Part shown: positions 1-7,476 of the stretch, in pieces
Position numbering within the stretch: the stretch's first letter is position 1
Layout: each line of letters starts with the position of its first letter
From: Defluviitaleaceae bacterium
Lineage (GTDB): Bacteria > Bacillota_A > Clostridia > Lachnospirales > WQUN01
Direction of reading: 5' to 3'
Length of the DNA stretch: 11,876 nt
NCBI GenBank assembly: GCA_009779525.1
Contig: WREB01000010.1
Span: 1-11,876 of the forward strand
Notes under the pieces: generated by a model
Database searches by the model: none
What the model saw: only the letters and a program-made list of their open reading frames with translations
What the model was told of the DNA's origin: nothing
Translations under genes and position numbers: made by a program

Positions 1-314
1 CTAAATTTAACTCGGTTTCGCAAATACTCTCAGACCGCCTCGCCGGGACGGGCTCGAAATGGACGGACCCCGACGGAGGTTATTTCGTATCGTTTGACGC
101 GCCGGACGGGTCCGCCGGTCAAATCGTCCGCCTTTGCAAGGAGGCGGGCCTTTCTGTCACCGAGGCTGGCGCGACTTACCCGCATAAAAAAGACCCGCGC
201 GACCGAAACATACGGCTTGCGCCGTCGAGCTTATCACTTAAAGACCTGCGCACGGCGCTTGAGCTTTTCGCGCTTTCGGTAAAACTCGCGACATGCGCGG
301 GCGCCGCGCCATGA
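1..314 (+). CDS. Aminotransferase (Aminotran_MocR-type, PLP-dependent), C-terminal part only
   Basis: The frame is open from base 3, with its first codon cut by the window edge, and ends at TGA 312-314. About 103 residues remain of a protein whose family is usually a little over 400 residues. The fragment contains KWTDPDGGYFVSFD, then a helix (IVRLCKEAGLSV), then GATYP...DPRDRNIRLAPS. In fold-type I aminotransferases the arginine of NIRLAPS is the conserved one that binds the substrate carboxylate. The GGYFVSFD and GATYP/DPRDRNIR spacing is what I remember from the Aminotran_MocR group of putative aspartate-type aminotransferases. The catalytic lysine lies upstream of the window and cannot be checked. 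The stop overlaps the next gene as ATGA (311-314), so the two are probably co-transcribed, though a functional link is not obvious. The family call is fairly sure; the substrate is unknown. Confidence 0.85.
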   Translation, partial: KFNSVSQILSDRLAGTGSKWTDPDGGYFVSFDAPDGSAGQIVRLCKEAGLSVTEAGATYPHKKDPRDRNIRLAPSSLSLKDLRTALELFALSVKLATCAGAAP

Positions 315-1573
315 ACCAGTATTTCCAGCAAATCATCGAAACGCTTAGCGCGCGCGAGAACCAGGCGATAATCGCCGCGGTTTACGCGGGGCTTTTCGCC
401 CTCGCGCTGCTGCTTAGGGTAATCGCCTGCTCGGCTTACCGCGCCGCCCACTTTTCGTTCAGGCTCGACGCCAAGGACCTGAAGGTTAAGGAGGACATAA
501 AAAAAATAAAAAATTCGGCGCTCCGCAAAGTCGCCGCCGAGTATATCCGGGTCGCGGACAAAAGCGTTTCGCGGATCCCGACTTTGGCGCTGATAAACCG
601 CCAGGTGGATTCGATGAGCCTGCTCGGGTGGCGCTACGTTTCGTTGACGCCGCTGGTCGAGTCGCTCGAGACCGGCCTGCTTTTCGCGGGGGTGCTGCTC
701 GCCTTCTCTTTCGGCGAGTACGCTTTCCTTTACGGCGCGGCTGCGGCGTGCGGCTTCGTTCTGACTAAAATCTGCGCCTCCTTCTTCGATTTTCGGTCCG
801 CGAAAAGCCTTTATTCCGACGAAATGCTCATATACGTGGAACGCGAAATCGGGCGGTTCTTCGCCGCCGATTCGGGAGGCGCGGTGCTGCGTCTAAAGGA
901 CGAGTTAACCGGCGCGCTTGCGTCGCAGTCGGCGACGCTCAAGGAATCGATCGAAAAAATCGGCGCGACGCTGGCCGAAGCGGTGGACGCCAAGCTGTCC
1001 GACGTCAACCGCGACGCCGCAGAAGCGATGGGCAAATGGGAAAAGACATTGGGCGAGGCGGGCCAAATCCAGGAACAGATGAACAAGTCCTCCGAAAAAA
1101 TGCAGATCGCCGGCGACAACATTATGTCGGCTTCGGATTTATTGGCGAAGCACCTGCAGGGCCATTCGAACGCGCTGACGCAGCAGCTTTCATCGCTCGT
1201 CGCGGCGGTCGAGGCCGTCAGGGACGTCGGGGCGCAAATGGCTTCGGCTCAAGAAACGCTTTCGAAGCAGTCCGAATACATCGAAACCAACCAGCGCGCG
1301 CTGGAGGCGACGGTCGAATCGTACGAACGCGCGCTGCAGGGGCTGGCCCAAACGCTCGGGGACGGGATAGGCGCGTACATAAGGATGCATTCGCAGGCTT
1401 CCGCGCAAACGTTCAACGAATCGATCGCGGCCAACATCGAGCGCTCCGCCGCGGGCAGCCTCGAGCTGACGCAAAACATGCAGGCGCTTTTCGCGGAGCT
1501 TAGGAACCAAAACAGGGAGCTTTCGGCAAACCTGCTTTCGATCCACGAAAAGCTTTCGGGGAACGGGTATTGA
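311..1573 (+). CDS. Membrane protein with three predicted TM segments and a long coiled-coil tail
   Basis: I see no enzyme motif and do not recognise a named family. With the ATG at 311 the protein is 420 residues. Hydrophobic segments lie at about 19-39, 118-134 and 136-158. A charged, lysine-rich stretch (about 52-100) separates the first from the other two. From about 195 to the end the sequence is a helical, Ala/Glu/Gln/Ser-rich coiled coil without prolines or hydrophobic blocks. One TM, a soluble loop, two TMs and then a long coiled tail is the topology of MotA/TolQ/ExbB/ZorA-type proton-channel subunits, but I cannot see a convincing sequence signature, so this is topology only. I chose ATG 311 because it overlaps the aminotransferase stop as ATGA; an in-frame ATG at 293 would add six residues. 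Neither has a good Shine-Dalgarno sequence. The stop TGA shares its last base with the next ATG, implying translational coupling to the Ig-like gene. Confidence 0.8.
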   Translation: MNQYFQQIIETLSARENQAIIAAVYAGLFALALLLRVIACSAYRAAHFSFRLDAKDLKVKEDIKKIKNSALRKVAAEYIRVADKSVSRIPTLALINRQVDSMSLLGWRYVSLTPLVESLETGLLFAGVLLAFSFGEYAFLYGAAAACGFVLTKICASFFDFRSAKSLYSDEMLIYVEREIGRFFAADSGGAVLRLKDELTGALASQSATLKESIEKIGATLAEAVDAKLSDVNRDAAEAMGKWEKTLGEAGQIQEQMNKSSEKMQIAGDNIMSASDLLAKHLQGHSNALTQQLSSLVAAVEAVRDVGAQMASAQETLSKQSEYIETNQRALEATVESYERALQGLAQTLGDGIGAYIRMHSQASAQTFNESIAANIERSAAGSLELTQNMQALFAELRNQNRELSANLLSIHEKLSGNGY

Positions 1574-2754
1574 TGTTTGAGTATCCGCTTCCCGTCCTCG
1601 CCGTCGACGCGGAGCGGATCCTAATCGAGACAAAGGGCCGAAGCGAAGGTTATTTGACGGTGAAAAACTCCGGAGGGCAAACCCTTTCCGGCCGAATCGT
1701 CTCGCGGGCAAGGAGCCTCGCGTTTACCCCAAGCGAGTTCGCAGGGAACGAGACGCGGATAAAATACGTCTTCGATCCGGGGCCTTCGGACGGCTGGAAG
1801 CCCGGCGACGTCCTGGAAACTTTCGCGATTATTTCGTCAAACGGCGGCGAGCGGAAAATTCCCGTCACGATCAGGCTGACCCAAATGGCGCTCGCCACCC
1901 AGGAGGGTCCTTGCATCGTAAACTTAAGCGAGTTTTACGAATACGCGCAAACATCCGCAGCCAACGCAAAAAAGCTTTTCGTCGAAAGCGATTTCTACAT
2001 GTTCCTGCTTTCGGCCGGATACCCATTCATGGAAGCCTACGAGATCCTGCACACGGACTTCAACCGCGAGCGCGCCCTCGACAGTTTCTTCATCCTCTCC
2101 GGCTTCAAGCCCAAAACGGAAATGCACATTCCAATAAAAAGGCTCCGGTTCGCGATAAAGCACGGCGAAACGGAGCCGATACAGGGAAGCTTCATCGTGC
2201 AGAAGACGGATTCCGGCTATTACGAGACGCCGCTGACAAAGCTTACGCGCGCGCCTTGGCTCAAGCTTTCCGTCGAGCGCCTGATTTCGTCCGACTTCAA
2301 CGAGGCGAACGCGACGATCGTGAAGTTCGCAATCGACCCGGCGCGCGTCCCGGGCGCATACGAGCGCGAAAGGGTGGCGCTCGGCCAGGAACCGAACAAG
2401 GACGATTCGAACGTCGTCGAAATAATCGCGCGCAGGCAAAAGCCCCTCGCGTTCAAGCTCGACCGCGAGGCGTACCGATTCGAGGACAAGGGAACGGTCG
2501 AGGTCATAAACAATACGGGCGAGGACCTTATCGTCGAGCCGTTCTGCCAGGAGCCGTACGTCAAGTTCGCAGCCAAGCAGTACATAGTCGAAGAGCGAAG
2601 CGGAATCCCGTTCGAGATAAGGCTCGGCGCGTTTATGGCCGCGCAGGTGGTCTTTCGCAAAATCCCGTATTTAAAAACCACAATCGAACTTAAGGCATAT
2701 TGGAAAAAAAGCGCGGTCAAACGAAACGTTCCGCTTACGGTGGGCAAATGGTAG
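1573..2754 (+). CDS. Ig-like beta-domain protein, resembling the N-terminal half of DUF5717
   Basis: The protein has 393 residues and no signal peptide or TM segment, so it is probably cytoplasmic. An Ig-like beta domain occupies about 9-103 (YLTVKNSGGQTLSGRI, later KIPVTIRL). A helical insert follows at about 116-178 (FYEYAQTS...LFVESDFYMFLLSAGY...ERALDSFFILSGFKPK), then two more beta domains at about 185-290 and 295-393. The last strand is KRNVPLTVGKW, which reads like a natural domain end. From memory this matches the N-terminal part of the clostridial DUF5717 proteins, found near Hsp70 genes; no search was possible. The start is ATG 1573, which overlaps the preceding TGA by one base; GGGGAACGGG just upstream can serve as a ribosome site. 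TTG 1570 is an in-frame alternative. The stop overlaps the next gene's ATG by seven bases. Role unknown; a protein-binding scaffold is an inference from the fold. Confidence 0.78.
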   Translation: MFEYPLPVLAVDAERILIETKGRSEGYLTVKNSGGQTLSGRIVSRARSLAFTPSEFAGNETRIKYVFDPGPSDGWKPGDVLETFAIISSNGGERKIPVTIRLTQMALATQEGPCIVNLSEFYEYAQTSAANAKKLFVESDFYMFLLSAGYPFMEAYEILHTDFNRERALDSFFILSGFKPKTEMHIPIKRLRFAIKHGETEPIQGSFIVQKTDSGYYETPLTKLTRAPWLKLSVERLISSDFNEANATIVKFAIDPARVPGAYERERVALGQEPNKDDSNVVEIIARRQKPLAFKLDREAYRFEDKGTVEVINNTGEDLIVEPFCQEPYVKFAAKQYIVEERSGIPFEIRLGAFMAAQVVFRKIPYLKTTIELKAYWKKSAVKRNVPLTVGKW

Positions 2755-5609
2755 GCGAATCCGGAGCGGGCCATAATTTTTTATCTAATTTCGAGAAGCA
2801 GGTAAACGCGCTCGAGCTGAAGCTTTCCCTTAACCCGACGGTCGACGCGGCGGTCGCCTTCTCGCTTCGCTGCTGGCTCGGGCACAAGCTCGCGCCGGAC
2901 GGCGCCAAGCTTCTCCATAAGGCGAACCATTCCGCGCTTTCCGCGCTTCGAAAAAACGAATCGGACATCCGGCTTTATATGCTCGCTATTTTCATTTCGA
3001 TCGAGTACGACCGGCTGGACCACGCGAATGAGATGCTGGACGCGGCGATGGGCTACAGGCCGTTTTTAAAAAACAACGAGCCCTTTTACTACGCGGTCCT
3101 TAACTTTTTGTACGCCCGCCTCGAAATCAAGCAGAAACGCGTGCGTTCCGCGAGGAAGCACATACGCTCGTTCAACGATTTCGTCAGGCCTAAGGACGAC
3201 GGCGCGCAGGATCCCGCCTTTTTGTGTATGGCGGGCATACTGCACCTGGAGCTTGGCGAACGCCCCGAGGCGGCCATCTGCCTTCGCCGTTCGTACGCGT
3301 CGGGATTAAGGAGCATTTTTTTATACGAGGCGCTTTACAGGCATTACCGCGACGGATGCGAACAGGACGAATCAAGCGGCGATCCCGCCGAAGCGTCCGT
3401 GTTTCAAGACGTCATGCGCTGGGCGTCGTCGAGGACGGCGGACGTTTCCGGAATGGCCGAGGCGTACCTTTCGTCCGGGGGCGACGCCGCGGCGCTTTCG
3501 CTTAGGGCGGCGGTCGAGGAAAACCTCGACGCGGCTAAGCGCGTCTACGCCGAATGCGGCGACCCGATTATCCTCGGCGAAATTTGCAACGCCCATATCA
3601 AAAACAAGGATTATGGGCGCGAAGCCTTTTTTTATTACCGCGAGGCGGAGCGAAAGCAGATATATGTCGGCGGGCTCTACCAGTTCATCGTCAAGTCGGC
3701 CTACGCGAACCGCGACGAACATGTGAGCCGCTACGTCATGAACGAGTTCCTTCGGGTCGCGAAGGACAACATGGAAATCGGGCTTAGGATATTCGTATAC
3801 CATCTGCTTCTGACCGACCCGGCGCTCGCCGATTTTGTTCCGGAACGGCGAAACCAGATCCTGCAGGCGAGCTCGCGCTGCCTCGAAAATAAATTGGCCG
3901 GCCGCGAAGCCAACAGCGTCCATTGCTTTTACCTCGAGCAATGCCTTCTGATGGGAATTTCCGGGGAAGAAACCGACAAGGCGGCGGAAGCGCTCGAGGC
4001 GGATTTGACGCGCTACGAGCTGAGGATTTCAGGGGACACGCCGGCCAGGTTCGTCGGCGTAAGCGGCCCCGAAAAAAAGGGGATGGACATATACGAGTTG
4101 ACGCCTGACGGCGAAGGCTGCGCCGCCTTAATCGAGGCGGCGGGCGACAACTTTTCGACGGTTTGCTTCGGGTCGGGCCGCAAGAACGTCGTCGAAGCCG
4201 ATATATCGGTCCGAAAGCTTGTCGAAAACGCTTCGGCGGATATTTGCCTGCGGCTTTTTAAAAAAGGCTCGCGCGATTTTTTCTCGATGGCGCGCCTCGC
4301 CAACTTTTGGCTCGAAAAAATGGACGGCGCCGACAAAAGGATGCCGGCGCAAATAAACGATTCGGTCGCGGTCCTGGAAGCGCTGCTTGGCCATAAGGAC
4401 GCTTCGAAGACTTACCGGATGCGCATATGCGTGGCGCTTGGCGGCATATGCTACAAGGCCGGCCTCTTCGACAAGGCGCTCGCGTATTACGGCGAGGTGG
4501 ACGAAAACGACCTGCATGAATATATCGAGCCGATACTCGGCGTCTATCTGCAGACAAACGAATGGGCGAGGGCGGCCGGGCTTATCCGCCGCAAGGCGGG
4601 GCGGATATCCAACAAGGCGCTCTTTGGCGCGGTTAAAAAATTGGCGGGCTACGAATCCGTCCGAGCGGACCTGGCGGAAGCCGCCTACGGTCTGCTGCTT
4701 GACGCCTGGTACGACCCGGCGTTGCTTGAGATCGTCATTTCCGAATACAATGGGAGCCAGTCCGAATGGGAGGCGCTTTGCCGCGCGCTGGCCGCGATAA
4801 ACGCGTCCGCTCCGGGACTCGACGAAATCATCATCAAAAACAGCATATGGATGCATCAGTTCGACGCGGACGCGCAAAAGGCGTTCGTCAGGATTTCCGA
4901 CGCCTACGGCGGGCCGGACGTCGCGCATCCGCTCATATCGCCGTTCGTTGAATACTGCGCGTACGAGATGATAGTAAACGGCGCCAAGCCCGAGTACGAG
5001 ACGCTCGCGCTGCTCGAAAAAATCTACCTCAAGCGGCGCGAAAAAAGCGAGGACCCGCGCGAACAAGACGAGCTTTTGGCCTGGGCGCTGTGCCACGTCT
5101 ACTTAAAACATGGGATAAACACTTTCAACTCCGACCGAATTTGGGAGATGGCGGTCGCTTCGCAGGAGGAAGCCGGGATACTCCTTCCGGTGTTCAGAGA
5201 TTACCGCGACAGGCGCGAAAAACGCCCGTACATAGAAAAGAACCAGCCGTTTTTGTACGCGGGCCTGCCCGGAAAAAACGTCATGCTCTACTACAAGTCC
5301 GAGGGCGACGAGGCGTATCGCGCGAAACGGATGAAATATTTGAAATTCGGAATGTACGTGGCGTGCCTTCCGGTTTTTTTCGGCGAGACGCTCACTTTTT
5401 TCTACAGCGAGGAGCTTCCCACCGGAAGCACTACGACCAGGGAGCAAACCGTAAGCAACGAATCGGTCTACGTCGACGAGTCGGGGGACGATTTTTTTAC
5501 GTTAAACAACGCGTTCATCTACGAACGGATGTTTAAGTACGAACAAGTCGAGCAGATAATCACGGGTCTCGCGAAAAGCGCGAATCGCGTGAGGGGCAAA
5601 TTGATTTGA
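2748..5609 (+). CDS. Large helical-repeat (TPR-like) protein, resembling the C-terminal half of DUF5717
   Basis: From ATG 2748 the protein has 953 residues. It is almost entirely helical, with TPR-like pairs that I can pick out at about 112-142 (FYYAVLNFLYARLEIKQKR), 157-185 (CMAGILHLELGERPEAAICL) and 557-587 (GGICYKAGLFDKALAYYGE), and many degenerate repeats between. A mixed alpha/beta C-terminal domain lies at about 842-953. Its core (MKYLKFGMYVACLPVFFGE, then TLTFFYSEELPTGS) fits what I remember of the DUF5717 C-terminal domain. No signal peptide or TM segment is visible. ATG 2748 is preferred because it overlaps the upstream TAG as ATGGTAG, with GGTGGG just before it. The frame stays open back to a TTG at 2700, but that extension copies the last strand of the upstream gene in another frame and looks like a shadow. 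With its upstream partner it probably forms one functional unit. A scaffold or client-binding role alongside Hsp70 is inference. Confidence 0.8.
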   Translation: MVGESGAGHNFLSNFEKQVNALELKLSLNPTVDAAVAFSLRCWLGHKLAPDGAKLLHKANHSALSALRKNESDIRLYMLAIFISIEYDRLDHANEMLDAAMGYRPFLKNNEPFYYAVLNFLYARLEIKQKRVRSARKHIRSFNDFVRPKDDGAQDPAFLCMAGILHLELGERPEAAICLRRSYASGLRSIFLYEALYRHYRDGCEQDESSGDPAEASVFQDVMRWASSRTADVSGMAEAYLSSGGDAAALSLRAAVEENLDAAKRVYAECGDPIILGEICNAHIKNKDYGREAFFYYREAERKQIYVGGLYQFIVKSAYANRDEHVSRYVMNEFLRVAKDNMEIGLRIFVYHLLLTDPALADFVPERRNQILQASSRCLENKLAGREANSVHCFYLEQCLLMGISGEETDKAAEALEADLTRYELRISGDTPARFVGVSGPEKKGMDIYELTPDGEGCAALIEAAGDNFSTVCFGSGRKNVVEADISVRKLVENASADICLRLFKKGSRDFFSMARLANFWLEKMDGADKRMPAQINDSVAVLEALLGHKDASKTYRMRICVALGGICYKAGLFDKALAYYGEVDENDLHEYIEPILGVYLQTNEWARAAGLIRRKAGRISNKALFGAVKKLAGYESVRADLAEAAYGLLLDAWYDPALLEIVISEYNGSQSEWEALCRALAAINASAPGLDEIIIKNSIWMHQFDADAQKAFVRISDAYGGPDVAHPLISPFVEYCAYEMIVNGAKPEYETLALLEKIYLKRREKSEDPREQDELLAWALCHVYLKHGINTFNSDRIWEMAVASQEEAGILLPVFRDYRDRREKRPYIEKNQPFLYAGLPGKNVMLYYKSEGDEAYRAKRMKYLKFGMYVACLPVFFGETLTFFYSEELPTGSTTTREQTVSNESVYVDESGDDFFTLNNAFIYERMFKYEQVEQIITGLAKSANRVRGKLI

Positions 5610-5628
5610 TTCGCGGCTTCGACATAAA

Positions 5629-5640
5629 CCGCTGAAGCGG
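5629..5640. repeat. Short perfect inverted repeat in the gap before the thyA-like gene
   Basis: CCGCTGAAGCGG reads as a four- to five-base stem with a TGAA loop, 20 bases after the stop of the TPR-like gene. No T-run follows, so it is not a typical intrinsic terminator. The gap to the next gene is only 71 bases and the transcript may simply read through. Confidence 0.3.
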
Positions 5641-5680
5641 ATAATGAAACGGGCGGGCGACGCCGCAGGAAGGAATCGGT

Positions 5681-6478
5681 ATGAGGGAAATATTCGAAAC
5701 GGCGAAAACGCTGCCCGAAGCGTACCACAAGGCGATACTCGCGCTTTATTCCGAAGGGGAGCTGCATAGCTGCAGCGACTGGAACCAAAGCCAGAGGGAA
5801 TTGTCGGCGACATACGTCGCAGACGAGCCGTTCGCCGAACCGATGGTCAGCAGGCTCTACATCGGGGGCTTCCGCGAGCTGCAGCAGTACGTAATGGAAG
5901 TGCTCGACGGGATACTCGACTTCAAGATAGGCGACGGAAACTGCTGGGAATACACCTACCACGACAGGCTTGTCAACTTCGCGGGCTTCGACCAGCTAAA
6001 CTTCGTGGTGGAGGAATTAAAGCGAAACGCCGATTCGCGCCGCGCGGTCGCGATGATCCGGGACAACGCGGTCGACCCGTTCAACGCCGACCCCGCGTGC
6101 CTCCAGCACCTGCAATACTTTATCCGCGGCGGAAAGCTCCACTGCAAGGCGATGATGCGCTCGAACGACGCGGTCGAAGCGAGCTTTATGAACGCGTTCG
6201 CATTCGTCATGCTCCAAAAACGGATCGCCGATAGGCTCGGCGTCGAAGTCGGGAGCTACGCGCACAGGGCGAACAGCTTCCATTGCTACGAAAAGGACTT
6301 CGGGCTGCTCGAACAGTACGCGAACGGAATAAAGACAAAGAAAATCGAGGACATAACCTACGAATACGAGGGCTACTACAAGGACCTGATGCAAGAGAGC
6401 GTCCCCGAGATCGAAAAAATGGCGGCTTCCCTTCGCGCCGAAATGCAAGGAAGGGGCGAAAAAAATGCCCGCGGCTAA
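5681..6478 (+). CDS. Thymidylate-synthase-family protein (divergent)
   Basis: The family transfers a one-carbon unit from methylenetetrahydrofolate to C5 of a pyrimidine nucleotide; classical members make dTMP from dUMP. The 265 residues are close to the 264 of E. coli ThyA. The visible match runs DQLNFVVEELKR..DSRR (about 104-121), the nucleophile Cys140 in DPACLQHLQYFIR, Arg160-Ser161-x-Asp163 (RSND), Asn171, and His201/Tyr203 (FHCYEKD). These align with E. coli Arg126/127, Cys146, Arg166, Asp169, Asn177, His207 and Tyr209. Asn171 argues for a uracil rather than a cytosine substrate. Odd points: the usual PCH around the nucleophile is ACLQ, and the C-terminal tail that closes the ThyA active site is replaced by a charged helix (EIEKMAASLRAEMQ). 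A nucleotide hydroxymethylase is therefore an alternative. AGGAAGGA at 5667-5674, six bases from the ATG, fixes the start. The end overlaps the aldolase gene by 14 bases. Confidence 0.85.
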   Translation: MREIFETAKTLPEAYHKAILALYSEGELHSCSDWNQSQRELSATYVADEPFAEPMVSRLYIGGFRELQQYVMEVLDGILDFKIGDGNCWEYTYHDRLVNFAGFDQLNFVVEELKRNADSRRAVAMIRDNAVDPFNADPACLQHLQYFIRGGKLHCKAMMRSNDAVEASFMNAFAFVMLQKRIADRLGVEVGSYAHRANSFHCYEKDFGLLEQYANGIKTKKIEDITYEYEGYYKDLMQESVPEIEKMAASLRAEMQGRGEKNARG

Positions 6479-7313
6479 TTTATCCGAAATGCTTCGCAAG
6501 GCGAAGTCAGGCGGCTACGCGGTCGGCGCTTTCAACTTCAACGGCTACGCGGACTTGAAGGGGATCATCGAGGCGGCGAATGAATGCGGCGCCCCGGTCG
6601 TCTGCATGGCTTCCTCGGGCACCGTCAAGTCGATGGGCGCAAGGGGCATCGCTTGCGCGTTCGGGGGCATGGCCCTGGACTCGCGCGTTCCGTGCGCGCT
6701 GCACTACGACCACGGGAAAGACGTCGAAACAATCAGGCTCTGCGTCGAAGCGGGCTTCACCTCGGTCATGATCGACGCGTCCACCAAACCGTTTGATGAA
6801 AACGTCGAGGCGACGCGGCGGGTGATTGAAATCGCAAAGCGCCGGGACGTATCGGTGGAGGCGGAGCTAGGGACGGTCGCGGGCCGCGAGGACGACGTGG
6901 TAAACGGCGAGGCCGAGTTGATCGAACCGTCGGCGGTCCTCGAATTCATCGAAAGGACCGGAATCGACGCGCTGGCGATAGGAATCGGTACCGTCCACGG
7001 AATTTATAAACAAAAACCGAACATCCGCTTCGACCTGATCGAACGGATCGCGGCGCTCACGCCTACGCCCCTCGTGATGCACGGAGGGACCGGGCTTTCG
7101 GAACACGATTTCAAAAACGCGATCGAGCGCGGAATATGCAAGGTCAACGTCGGAACCGAGATCAAGAACGCGTTCTCAAGGCGCCTTTGCGAACTTGCCG
7201 AATCGGGCGGCCGGAACTTGGACCCGCGCGTATTCATGGACGAAGTCGGCGCGGCCGCGAAATCGATCGTCATGGGCAAGTTGGAAATATTCGGCTGCGT
7301 GGGGAAGGCGTAA
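6465..7313 (+). CDS. Class II (zinc) fructose- or tagatose-bisphosphate aldolase
   Basis: The enzyme reversibly cleaves a ketose 1,6-bisphosphate to glycerone phosphate and glyceraldehyde 3-phosphate in the cytoplasm. The length of 282 residues is normal for the family. Visible signatures: GAFNFNGYADLKGIIEAA near the N-terminus, the catalytic Asp82 and zinc ligand His83 in LHYDHG, Glu134 in VEAELG, zinc ligands His178 in GTVHG and His206 in VMHGGTG, and the phosphate-binding NVGTE at 228-232. All expected metal ligands are present, so it should be active. Sequence alone does not let me separate fructose-bisphosphate aldolase from the GatY/KbaY tagatose-bisphosphate branch, so I give no symbol. 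AAGGAAGGGG precedes the ATG inside the end of the thymidylate-synthase-like gene, which supports this start and translational coupling. The TAA is followed by a short T-rich stretch without a clear hairpin. Confidence 0.92.
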   Translation: MPAANLSEMLRKAKSGGYAVGAFNFNGYADLKGIIEAANECGAPVVCMASSGTVKSMGARGIACAFGGMALDSRVPCALHYDHGKDVETIRLCVEAGFTSVMIDASTKPFDENVEATRRVIEIAKRRDVSVEAELGTVAGREDDVVNGEAELIEPSAVLEFIERTGIDALAIGIGTVHGIYKQKPNIRFDLIERIAALTPTPLVMHGGTGLSEHDFKNAIERGICKVNVGTEIKNAFSRRLCELAESGGRNLDPRVFMDEVGAAAKSIVMGKLEIFGCVGKA

Positions 7314-7436
7314 AAATTTTTATTTGAACGATCGCGCCGAAAACATCGATCGCCGCGGCTCATAAGCGTCCGCTTGCGCAACCGGTAAGTGCGCGCCGGA
7401 CGCCTTCTTTCGTTCCTTTAGCTTTATTTCCCGTCG

Positions 7437-7445
7437 TGTTATCAT
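7437..7445 (+). promoter_or_regulatory. Possible extended -10 promoter of the lipoprotein gene
   Basis: TGTTATCAT has the extended -10 form TG-N-TATCAT, matching TATAAT at five of six positions. No good -35 hexamer lies 16-18 bases upstream (TTTAGC is the best). Transcription would begin near 7452, after ATG 7444 but before TTG 7477, which fits the later start. The preceding gap (7314-7436) also holds two copies of CGATCGC (7329 and 7347) and a GCGCA/TGCGC inverted repeat (7376-7394) of unknown meaning. Confidence 0.35.
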
Positions 7446-7476
7446 GTCGCCGGAATCATTTTTTACAGGGCTGAGA

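Noticed and set aside
1911..2693. Plus-strand open frame of 260 codons within the Ig-like gene
   Set aside because: The frame is very rich in Arg, typical of the +1 shadow of GC-rich genes, and has no domain.
2700..2747. TTG 2700 as the start of the TPR-like protein
   Set aside because: The added residues translate the final beta strand of the upstream protein in another frame. ATG 2748 overlaps the stop neatly and has a nearby purine-rich site.
4128..5096. Long open frame of 322 codons on the minus strand
   Set aside because: It lies wholly inside the TPR-like gene in the codon-aligned antisense frame. GC-rich codon use keeps that frame open; the peptide is Arg/Val-rich, with no recognisable domain and no ribosome site.
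7314..7345. Intrinsic terminator after the aldolase gene
   Set aside because: AAAAATTTTTATTT gives a T-run, but no GC-rich stem precedes it; the only symmetry is the A/T run itself.
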